A stretch of DNA of 11,140 bases from Isotricha intestinalis (lineage: Eukaryota > Ciliophora > Litostomatea > Vestibuliferida > Isotrichidae), in contig JAJJLU010001052.1 of assembly GCA_023807065.1 (NCBI GenBank), positions 1 to 11,140 on the forward strand, read 5' to 3'. The translations under genes were made by a program, and so were the position numbers. Positions 1 to 8,900 of the stretch are shown piece by piece; positions within the stretch are counted from its first letter, which is position 1, and every line of letters starts with the position of its first letter. The notes beneath the pieces were generated by a model. The model searched no databases and was not told the origin of the DNA. It saw only the letters and a list, made by a program, of their open reading frames with translations.

Positions 1-503
1 TAAATTAAAATCATCTTCAGTAAATGGAGATAATTTTAACTTTAATTCTTTAATTATTTTTGATTATTTTTTATTTTCCTCTTCTAAATATTTTAATCTT
101 TTATTTTGATGATTTATTATTTCTATAATATTTTCTATTTCTGATTTCTCATCTTTTTTTTCTTTAATTAATTCAAATTTAATTTCTTTAATTGTTTTAA
201 TTATTGTTAGAATAATAAAAATCATTTTATCATTTTCAATAATAAAAGTACTTTTTCCTTGAGATATTAATTAATTAATTCTTCAAATATCTCATTTAAA
301 GTTAAACATATATTAAAATAACGATTCAATGTTTGAATTTCATTTTAATTAAATGAATTTGAAAAATATGTTGTTTTTACTCCTAAAAATTATTCAATAT
401 TTATCTTAATTCTTTCTTCTGTTTGAATAATTTTAATATGATATTCTTTATCTTCTTTTTTCATTTCATATCCATAATCTTTCTTTAAGGAGTTTAATTT
501 CAT
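1..503 (-). pseudogene. Decayed gene for a Lys/Glu-rich, probably coiled-coil protein (partial at left edge)
   Basis: An ATG at 501-503 (minus) opens 37 clean codons (MKLNSLKKDYGYEMKK...), then a TAA at 390-392. The same frame continues with protein-like text through TAA codons at 345-347 and 267-269. At the TTAA microsatellite (266-280) the coding frame moves: beyond it a different frame reads LISQGKSTFIIENDKM and stays open for about 60 codons, interrupted only by one TAA near position 69, before running off the edge with SPFTEDDFNL. The conceptual product is rich in K, E, I and L, ends in a strongly charged helical stretch (KRLKYLEEENKK) and looks like a coiled coil. No enzymatic motif is visible. 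All interrupting stops are TAA, one change from CAA (Gln), which fits decay in an AT-driven genome. An alternative is UAA read as glutamine, but the intact genes nearby argue against it. I do not recognise a named family. Confidence 0.6.
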
Positions 504-917
504 AAATGAAATAATTCAAAAAAATAGAAATAATATTGGATATAAATTATAATTAATTTATTATAATAAACAATTAAATAAAAACTTTTAATATTTTTCT
601 TTTTATTTCATAACTTTAATTTTATATTGTTTTTGAATTTACTCTTACAAATTATATATTTAAATTTCAATATTTATATATATTCAATTACTTTCATATA
701 TTCAAATGTTAACTTTCTTTAATGAAACTTCCCTTTTTTAACATTTTACATTTAATAAATTTATGAGTTGGTGATTTTGAAAATATTTATATTTTTTACA
801 TTAAAAATATAATTGAAAAAAAAAATTTCAATTTTCTTATATAAAAAAGAAGTATTTTTAATTTAATTTTTCAAAAAGAATTCCAAAATAAAGGTGGAAA
901 AAATATTTGAATTTAAT
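504..917. other. Non-coding AT-rich spacer
   Basis: The 414 bases between the decayed gene on the left and the 3' end of the secreted-protein gene hold no convincing reading frame, RNA gene or mobile element. The only ordered structure I see is the small hairpin at 811-833. Confidence 0.6.
811..833. repeat. Perfect 8-bp inverted repeat (possible 3' UTR hairpin)
   Basis: AATTGAAA at 811-818 is followed after a 7-base A tract by its exact reverse complement TTTCAATT at 826-833. It lies about 85 bases beyond the stop codon of the minus-strand secreted-protein gene, so it would fall in its 3' untranslated or terminator region. Short AT-only inverted repeats arise readily by chance here, so a function is not established. 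Confidence 0.3.
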
Positions 918-1400
918 TTATAACAATAATCCAACACCAATTAATAAAAAAGAAGAAAATTTATGAAAATTTCCAGCTCCATCTTTATTAGTATTTCCTG
1001 ATTCCTCCGTATAATTAGGATCAATAGTAAGAGTTTTAGATCCATCGTCAACAGTAAGAGTAACATCATTTCCAACTTTAGCAGTAGTAGCTTTTAAAGA
1101 ATATTTTCCAGCAGTAGAAATAGCTGTCTTTGGACTACAAGTAACAGTACCCGAAGCATCCTTTGCGGTTGAAGCAAGGGTACCACATTCTAAATCTACA
1201 TCATCACCACTTTCTGGAGTTAATGATAATCCAGTAACTGCTCCTGTGATTGCAGCACTTTCTCCATTTGTGATTGTTACTGTGATTGAATCAGTTGTTG
1301 CTAATGATTTCTTTTTTAAATCTGAAGCAATTTTTGCTGTTGTATCACAGTTTGAAAAAGATATTAATGATATTATTAATATTATGTATATTATCTTCAT
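918..1400 (-). CDS. Small secreted, probably GPI-anchored surface protein
   Basis: A complete 160-residue frame, ATG to TAA. Residues 1-18 form a signal peptide: a hydrophobic IIYIILIISLISF core ending SNC, with likely cleavage before DT. The mature part (about 19-145) is rich in Thr, Ser, Ala, Gly and Asp, with alternating beta-type segments and two cysteines (C72, C88) that could pair, as in an immunoglobulin-like sandwich. N129 lies in an N-Y-T glycosylation sequon. Small residues (DGAGN, 140-144) precede a hydrophobic C-terminal tail (149-160), the arrangement of a GPI attachment signal. I infer a cell-surface coat protein, in the loose sense of ciliate surface antigens; no family is recognised. 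The gene is much richer in G+C than its flanks: 27 of 60 bases in 1141-1200 by hand count. That may reflect high expression, selection on Thr/Ala/Gly content or transfer. The start is preceded by an A-rich stretch, as in the other genes here. Confidence 0.8.
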   Translation of the reverse strand: MKIIYIILIISLISFSNCDTTAKIASDLKKKSLATTDSITVTITNGESAAITGAVTGLSLTPESGDDVDLECGTLASTAKDASGTVTCSPKTAISTAGKYSLKATTAKVGNDVTLTVDDGSKTLTIDPNYTEESGNTNKDGAGNFHKFSSFLLIGVGLLL

Positions 1401-1928
1401 TTTATTTTTTAATTTTTTTATGGTTCTTTTACTATTTTGGATTCTATTTTTTATAGATAATTAAATTAATGTTTGGTGGTTATAAAATGTTTTTTTATTA
1501 TTATGGATAAAAATTGATTACAAATAATATTATTATTTTCTAAATTTTTTAAAGTAATAAATGATATAATATTAATTGAAAATTAATAATTATGATTAAT
1601 ATTTATTTTCTGATTTCCATTTTTTAACATTTATTATTATTTAAGATTCTAATAACTATTTGAAACTTATATAAAAAATATTCTTTCATAACAATCTCAT
1701 TTAATATCAATAATATTAAAAAACAAACGATTGAGTTTAAGTTTAGTATAGTTTTTTGAATTATTTTTTCAATTTTTTTGAACAGAAGAATTTTAGTTTA
1801 AACCTTTTTAATGTATTTTGTAATCTATTTTTTAAAATAATATTTTTTATTAAAAAATTATTTTTATTTTCATTATAAGATTAATAATAATTTAATTATC
1901 AATTTAAATTTATCAATGAATTTTTTTT
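1401..1928. other. Non-coding AT-rich spacer with upstream region of the secreted-protein gene
   Basis: This covers the upstream region of the minus-strand secreted-protein gene (just right of 1400) and the sequence beyond the recognisable end of the broken transporter copy. The C-terminal ~75 residues of that copy would be expected here but I could not align them, so the part next to 1928 may be fully eroded gene sequence. A plus-strand frame overlapping 1246-1464 is an antisense shadow. I see no RNA gene or promoter element I can define. Confidence 0.5.
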
Positions 1929-2702
1929 AAAAATAAAAGAATATTATAAGCTCTCAATCATTCTGTATATATTTTTTGAAAACTACTAATAATAAAAAAA
2001 AAACAATAAATAAAGTAAGAAATTAAATCAGTTTCTTTTAAAAGATAGATAATTTAAAATCATAACTTTGTTAATGAAAAAATTATGAATTGAATTATTC
2101 CTTTAAGAGATTAAATGATTTTTTATTTGTAAAATATTCATAATTTATTCTTTTAGGAATAATATAATAAATATTGTTTTCAAAAATGAGAATAGCTTTA
2201 ATCTTAATATTATAATAAATTTATAACATACAATGAAATTTTTCGATAATTTCAGATAAATAGTATTTATTCCAATTCCTATAAAAAGATGTTCACAAAT
2301 AATAACAATGAAAAACAACACATTCATTATAAAACAGAAAGAGAAATAAAATAAAAAAATTTTCCAGTAAAATATAAGAATATTTTTCATTTAGAAAATA
2401 TTAAACAATATTGAATATTACCTAAAATATCAATTAATCATACACATATATAATTTAATTCCAAAAATTCTTGATTAGAAGAATTATTTCTAAATTCTAA
2501 ATTTTTTTTAAAAATTCATTTAGAAAAGAATGCTGGTATAAATAAATAAAAAAAGAAAAAAATTGAGTAACTGATAAAAATAATAAATAAATTATTGGAC
2601 TTTGAAAATAATTTGTGAGTTGGTTCCGACAAAAAAAGATGTAAAAGATTTAATATTGATAAAATATGACAACATTTTGTAAAATCAATTTTAATGTATC
2701 AT
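1929..2702 (-). pseudogene. Broken, inverted paralog of the transporter-like gene at 3617-4756
   Basis: Translating the minus strand across several frames gives blocks that align in order with the intact 379-residue protein. Intact LSESITNYYKNAIIN matches LSE/LTNYFQSPIIY near 2600-2640. Intact SFSIFLYIYQ matches FFSFFIYLYQ. Intact LTDILGNIKY matches LIDILGNIQY near 2410-2437. Intact HHILGIGIN matches EHLFIGIGIN inside an open stretch at 2145-2390. Intact IPKRINYEYF is identical at 2131-2160, and FYFIISCLQTIY matches FFFIISSFQKIY near 1960-1995. At least four frame changes and several in-frame stops, TGA as well as TAA, separate the blocks. The copy spans about 770 bases where the intact gene uses about 910, so it has lost DNA. 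The 81-codon open stretch at 2145-2390 is only a fragment of it and not a gene of its own. The outer limits are approximate. Confidence 0.85.
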
Positions 2703-3616
2703 TTCTTTATTTTTTAATTATTTTATTTTTTGAACATTTATTTTTTTTGAATATTTCTATTAAAATTGTTTTCTGTCCCTTAAGAACAATATTAAAAAAT
2801 CTAATTCAATTAAATAATAATTTAAAATACAATTAAGGTTAGAAATTTTATTTAGAAATTAATTATGGCAAAAAATTCAAAAAAATTAAATTTCATATTA
2901 TAACTTAATTATATAATTTTAATTAGTCATAAAATTTTTAAAGAATTAAAAGAATGTATTTCATTCATTCACTAAACTTTCATTTAGCATTTTTTAAAAA
3001 TTATTTGAGCACAAAATTAATTTTTTTTTAATCCAAAGATAATTTATTATTTATTATAATATAGTAATTTTCAATTCATTAAGATTTATTATCTTTGAAA
3101 AATTTTATTATTCATTCATTTAATTAATTAATTATTTTTTTCAATAATATAATTTTATTTATATTATCAATTAAAACATAATATGATATAATTGGAAATA
3201 TATATTCATATATTTATAAAATAAAAGATTCTCTATGAATTAATAATTCAATTAATTTGAGAAATATTCAAAATTTCTTTGCAAAAGATAAAAAAAAAAA
3301 TCCTTTTATTTTGAATGAAATTATTTATCTTAAATTAAAGATTTTTAGCAAATTTTGAGGATAAACTATATTATATAATTAGAACATAAAAACATATAAA
3401 AATTTTTTATTATATTTAAAATATATTTATATAATAAATATCAATTGTTCAAATATTATTTAATAAAAATATAAAAACTGATAAATCGAAAATTGAGTTG
3501 AAGAATTACATTTTTATTTTTTTTTAAACACCCATTATATCCAATTATATTATAACAAAAATATTGTAAAATATTATTCAAAAAATTATTAATTATTACA
3601 AATTGAAGATAAAAAA
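2703..3616. other. Divergent intergenic region between broken and intact transporter copies
   Basis: About 900 bases separate the start regions of the two head-to-head copies, so this holds the upstream region of the intact gene. It contains AT microsatellites, for example TTAA and TTCA repeats around 3111-3134. A plus-strand stretch of roughly 38 codons without stops around 3243-3356 might be gene debris but is too short to call. The minus-strand frame at 3456-3650 overlaps the real gene start and is dismissed. No RNA gene, terminal inverted repeat or transposase remnant was seen. Confidence 0.5.
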
Positions 3617-4756
3617 ATGAAAAATAGATGTGTTGAAATTCATCTACCAAAATTTTATAAGATTATTCCAATAGCAATAATATTAAATGTGATTCAAAAG
3701 ATTTTATCTGAATCAATAACAAATTATTATAAAAATGCAATAATTAATTTATCATTAACATCAATCGGACAATCATTTTCTATTTTTTTGTATATTTACC
3801 AAAAATATAAAAATTTAGATACTTTCTCTTTTAATGTAAATAAAAAAAACTTAAATATTTCAAAAAATACCAAAAAATTTTATTTATGGATTTTAGGAAT
3901 TTTATCATTATGTGCTTTAACTGATATTTTAGGAAATATTAAATATGAATATTTAATATATTCTCAAAGAATGAAAATTATTTTTCAAACTGAAATAACT
4001 GTTTCACTTGAATTAATCTTTTTTTATTGTCTTATTTTTATAAGTGAAATTTATTTTTTAAAAATAAATACTCATAAACATCATATTTTAGGAATAGGAA
4101 TAAATATTGCTTTACTTATAATGCTTTCTGTTTATCATTTAATTAAAATCAACGAATTTTCAATTTATACTATTTTATCTTTAATTTTTATAATTTTTTT
4201 ATGTTTTGAAAAAATATTTTTTCTAACTTTTTATTGTGTAATTCCCAAAAGAATAAATTATGAATATTTTATGAATATGAATTTAATTTCATTTATTAAA
4301 AGTATAATTCAAACTTTTTTTTGTTTATTTCTAATATATTTTTTTAATGATAAATTTAAATATCAATTCAAAAGTGATTCAAATATAATATTTAATCTTT
4401 TTCCATTAAATAGGTTTCATATTTTATTTATTTTGTTTTATTTTATAATTTCTTGTTTACAAACAATATATCTTTTAAAAATAACAGAAGTATCAAGACC
4501 AAGTTATAATCTTATTCCTTTGTTTTTTTCTGATTTTTTTTGTAAAATTTTAGAAATTAAAGGATTGGATTCTTTATTCTTTTTCATATTTACTCCATCA
4601 ATTATTGGAATTTCAATATTCTGTGAAACAATTATTTTAAATTGTTCTAATTTTGATAAATATACAATTAATAGAATTGCTCAAAGAGGTGAAAAAGAAG
4701 TAAAAAATGATTTTGATTCTTTTATTAATGATAATAATGAAAATTCTATAACATAA
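3617..4756 (+). CDS. Multi-pass membrane protein, likely drug/metabolite transporter superfamily (SLC35-like)
   Basis: A complete 379-residue frame from ATG to TAA. Hydrophobic segments suggest about ten transmembrane helices, roughly at 13-30, 40-62, 88-106, 124-148, 157-176, 182-206, 222-243, 266-289, 296-315 and 319-343, followed by a polar, charged tail (345-379). Ten helices, this length, and the layout of the first half (LTDILGNIKY before helix 4, then a helix ending in YFLKIN and a HILGIGIN turn) resemble SLC35F-like members of the drug/metabolite transporter superfamily, which move nucleotide sugars or small metabolites across endomembranes. The substrate cannot be told. Intact and broken copies share IPKRINYEYF exactly (209-218 here), which marks a constrained loop. 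The start is supported by an A-rich leader (AAAAAAATG) and by the alignment of the paralog from about residue 7 onward. Family assignment is moderate; membrane localisation is strong. Confidence 0.75.
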   Translation: MKNRCVEIHLPKFYKIIPIAIILNVIQKILSESITNYYKNAIINLSLTSIGQSFSIFLYIYQKYKNLDTFSFNVNKKNLNISKNTKKFYLWILGILSLCALTDILGNIKYEYLIYSQRMKIIFQTEITVSLELIFFYCLIFISEIYFLKINTHKHHILGIGINIALLIMLSVYHLIKINEFSIYTILSLIFIIFLCFEKIFFLTFYCVIPKRINYEYFMNMNLISFIKSIIQTFFCLFLIYFFNDKFKYQFKSDSNIIFNLFPLNRFHILFILFYFIISCLQTIYLLKITEVSRPSYNLIPLFFSDFFCKILEIKGLDSLFFFIFTPSIIGISIFCETIILNCSNFDKYTINRIAQRGEKEVKNDFDSFINDNNENSIT

Positions 4757-4882
4757 CTTTTAGGGAAGAAAGATTGATTTCAAATTTTTTTAATTGCTTT
4801 TCTAAACTAAAATATAAAATATTAAATTTATTAGAGAATCGACAGAAAAAATTTTTTGAATCAAATATGTTATTTAATTTAA

Positions 4883-5677
4883 TTTTATTTTTTTGAATTA
4901 ATTGGTTATCTAATTATATTTCTTCATATAGAAATTTACTATAATTTATTATTTCTAATTTCTTTCAAAAAAATAAAAAAAAATGTTGATTATGTCATTC
5001 TAAATTTTGAGTAAATAGTTTATTTATCTATAAATAAAAAGTTAATATTTCCTATTGAAATTTTCAACATTCTTATAAATCCTAATTAATTGTTTTTAAT
5101 TAAATAATTGAAAAATAGAATTAGATTTCAACTATTAATTTTTTTTGTTCAATAGGAGTTATTTTAATCTTGTTTGAAAAAAAATGAAAATTTGTTTAAT
5201 AAATTAATAATATAATCTTGAAATATTTTTCAAACATCTCTAATGAATAAATAAACATTTATAATCAGAAAATAGTTTCTTAATTTTATAAATTTAATTA
5301 AAAAATATGATAAATTATTTATAGGAAATTTAAAAAAAGAAGCCCTTGATTAATAAATTTTTAGATTTATTATTTTAAATATTTCATAAACTTTAAATGG
5401 AAAACATTTAAAAATTCCAACATATTTTAAAAAAAAATATAATAAAATAATTTTTTTCACAGATAAATCTAATGAATTGCTATTTTATTATTAAATATTC
5501 TTAAATAGTTTCAATTCAAAACTGTAAAAGAAAAAATAATTTTATTTTTATCATTAACAAACGTGTAAGATAAGGGTTTTGTATTTTTTTAATAATTTAG
5601 ATTATTTTAAAAAGAAAGGATTTTCTCATGAAGTAAAAACAGACAATTTTTTGAAAAAGATTAAAATATTTACTGGT
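4883..5677 (+). pseudogene. Remains of an unidentified reading frame
   Basis: One plus-strand frame keeps unusually long stop-free runs across about 800 bases: 43 codons (4883-5011), 24 (5015-5086), 25 (5276-5350), 34 (5390-5491) and 40 (5558-5677). They are separated mostly by TAA codons, with one TAG (5273-5275) and one TGA (5219-5221). In DNA this AT-rich a stop is expected about every ten codons, so several long runs in a single frame suggest eroded coding sequence. Readable pieces include NGKHLKIPTYFKKKY, FFTDKSNELLFYY and FKKKGFSHEVKTDNF. No domain is recognised and it does not align with the transporter or the ABC gene. It could still be chance; per-frame coding statistics would decide. 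Confidence 0.38.
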
Positions 5678-5983
5678 TAATTAAATCTGCTTTTTTAATT
5701 GTTAAAGTGAGATTTTCTAAATATTGCATTAAGAAAAAAAATAAATTTCTATAAAAGAGTAAAATAAAATTTATCTTTTCAGGACAAAAATTCTATATTC
5801 ATAGAATTTCTTTAATTATTATAATAAAGAAAATGAATGATAAATTTAAATATGACAAATAATTTACTCACTAAAATAAAAGGAATAAAATAAAAAAAAA
5901 AAAAAAATTAAAAAAAAATATTTGACTCAATAAATTTTTATGTATTTTAAATAAGAATAAAATATTCTTTTGAAAATATATTC

Positions 5984-8900
5984 TTATAAATTTGTAAGAA
6001 TATTTTCAAGTGATTGCATTCTAATAGAAATTTCATCAACATAATCAAATTTTTCTTTAATACTTAAAATTAAAGTAAATAATTGTCCTTTAACATCATT
6101 AATGATATCTATAACAAAATCAAAAGAATCATCTTGAAGAACTTCTTTAATTTCAATAGAATTAATTTTCTCTTTAATAACATCAAAAACATTATTTAAC
6201 TTATCAATATAATAAGAATTATTTTTAATTCTATCATCTAATTTATCCCATCCTAAAATTTTTTTATTAAATTCATAAGATTTATTATCATCAGTACTTA
6301 ATTCATTATTAATATTTTTTTTAATTTTAATATGAAAAATATAACCAGCCGAAAATTCAATTTTTAATTTTTCAGGATTACCAACACATTCAAAATTACC
6401 ATTTTTTAACCAAGAAACAGTATCACATAAAATTTCAGCTTCTTCCATAGAATGAGTACTTAAAATCATATTAAATTTATTATTATTTGAACTTAAATTC
6501 ATTATATTTTTCCACATTATTCTCCTACTTTCAGGATCAACTCCAGTTGATGGTTCATCTAATAATAATATTTTAGGATTATTTATTATTGATATTGCAA
6601 ATGTTAATTTCCTTTTATTTCCTCCTGATAAATTCTTACATATTGTTTTTAAATATAAGGTTAAACCAAATTTTTCAGAAATTTCTTTTATACTTATATT
6701 TATTCCTTTTAATGTTTTATAATAATTTAATGTTTCTTCTACTGATAAATATTCAAATATTGAATTTTCTTGAGGGCAATACCCAATAATTTTTCTCATT
6801 GAATTAAAGTCACTTTTCAATTCTTTTCCAAATAAATATATTTCACCTGAATCATATAATATTTCTTGTGTTATTGATTTAAAAGTTGTTGTTTTTCCTG
6901 AACCATTAAAACCTAATAAACCAAATTTTTCATTTTCTTCTAATCCAAAATTTATTTTATTAACCGCTCTAATATTTGCACCTTTACAAACCCAAAAAGT
7001 TTTAGTTAAATTTATTATTCTTGTTGTCATTGATATATTATTTGCTTTTTGTTTTTGTTCTTCTAAATATTTATTTTTATTTTCTAATCGAACTTCATTT
7101 GATATTAAAATTTCTGTTCTTGAATTGTCTTCTTCATTTTCATTATTAATTGGTTGAGGATTTAAATTATCAATTTTACTAAATGAATATTTTACTAATA
7201 TTGAATTTAATATTTTACCAAAAACACCAGATTCAATCAATATAAGGAATAAACCATATATTATTGCTTCTATCAAATAGATAATCATATATCTTAATGT
7301 TAATCTATTAAAAGAACTATTATCGTTTGAATTTAATATAATTATGAAATATCTTAAAAATAAAAATAATATAGAAGAAATTGGAAAAATATCAGTTTCA
7401 GTGATAATATAATCTCCTTTAAAAAGAGATTCTAACAGTTCATTTAATAAATTTTTACTCAGATAATATATAATAATTCTAATTATTGAAAAATAAAAAA
7501 TGATGATGGATAAAATATTTCCAAAAAGAATAAAATTTTTAACACCATCTTCTTCATTATCAACAAAAAATGTGAAAATATAAACGAAAAAAATTAAAGA
7601 AATTAAACACATAAAAATAATAATTGAAACAAAAATATATCTTGAACTTTGCATTAATAAAATAGGAAATAATATGAAAATAAAAATAATAACTTTTAAA
7701 ATATCAACAACAAAAATTCCAATCCAATAAGATAATTTATCATTACCACTTAAATATAAAATATGTTTAGTATTATTAGTTCTTTCTTTAAGAGGAGTAT
7801 TAATCATATAACTTGATATTGTAAAAAGAGATTGAAAGATTAAAGTATAAATAATAAATTCAACATAAGCACTTGCGAATTTTCTTATAAAACCAGATTT
7901 AATTCCTAAAGGAATATCAGAATAACTTTTTCCTGAATTAATTATTATACCATAATATTTTTCTGATATTATATTTATTAACATATTTGTTGTTGCTATA
8001 TAATAATCAGGTGAATTTCCTTGATATAAATTTATTATATTTATATCATTATTATTTTCTTCTATGTAAATTGCACTTTTTTCATTTGTTAATTTTGATT
8101 GATTTAACATATAACTCACAAATTCATTATATTTTTTAAAATCTGTTTTATTTAACCACTCTATTTTCATTTCGTTTTTAAATTTATCATAATATGATGA
8201 ATTTAAAAAATCTTTATTTTTAGTTGATATATATATTTTACTCATTGTTAATAATTTCTCTACTTCTATATATTCATTTTTATCTGTTAAAATTGAATTT
8301 AATCCGATTGAAAATAAAAATAACATTCCAAGAGAAGAAACTATTTCAAAAATAAAAGTAACTTTATCTCTCCATAAAGTAATTAAATTTCTTTTTATAT
8401 TTGCTTTAACTTGAGTAGAAAAAGGAATATTGTAATCTTCAATATTTTTTTCACCTGAAATTGTTAAACTTTCTTCATCTTTTTTTTCTGAAAATAAATT
8501 ATTAGACATTTCATTAGTATTTAAATTAATAAAAACATCTTCAAGAGATGTTGTAGAAATAGTATATTGTTCAATTCCAAAATCATTTTTAATTAAATCT
8601 AAATAATTAAATATTTCAGAAATAGTATTTTCCTTAATTAAATTAAAATTAATGGAAAAAATAACATTTGAATAAATTTTAATTAAAGCACTTTGATCGA
8701 TTTTTTTTAATTCATTCATTAATTCATTTTTTTTATATCTAAAGATTTTATTATTAATAATTAAATTTAAATTAAAACCACAAGGAAATTTATTTTTCAA
8801 ATAAGAAGAAGTTCCAGAACAAATAAATTTTCCTTCAGTCATAATACCAATTTTATCACCTAAAAATTCAGCTTCTTCTAAAGAATGAGTAGTTAAAATA

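Noticed and set aside
1246..1464. Plus-strand frame overlapping the secreted-protein gene
   Set aside because: It is antisense to the signal-peptide end of a well-supported gene and has no independent support.
2145..2390. Minus-strand 81-codon hydrophobic frame as an independent small membrane protein
   Set aside because: It aligns in order with the middle of the intact transporter-like protein (GIGIN and neighbouring residues), and matching blocks continue outside it in other frames. It is a fragment of the broken paralog.
3035..3096. Inverted repeat AAAGATAAT ... ATTATCTTT with a 44-base gap, as a possible mobile-element end
   Set aside because: The arms are only 9 bases and AT-dominated. 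No target-site duplication or transposase sequence accompanies it, and such pairs are expected by chance in this composition.
3456..3650. Minus-strand frame overlapping the start of the transporter-like gene
   Set aside because: It is antisense to the real start and rich in F, I and Y as expected from complementary A/T-rich DNA, with no homology or signal.
1..5720. UAA/UAG read as glutamine, as in Tetrahymena-type ciliates
   Set aside because: Two decayed regions read more smoothly if TAA is glutamine. However, the ABC gene contains about three dozen glutamines, all CAA or CAG with no in-frame TAA or TAG across 1646 codons, and all three intact genes end in TAA. The broken transporter copy also contains TGA stops and frame changes. 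Decay explains all of this; recoding does not.
5984..5986. Possible extension of the ABC protein by reading through TAA to a TGA 18 codons downstream
   Set aside because: The downstream codons encode an unremarkable Y/F/K-rich stretch, and the protein already ends like other ABCA C-termini (SLEN followed by a hydrophobic residue).
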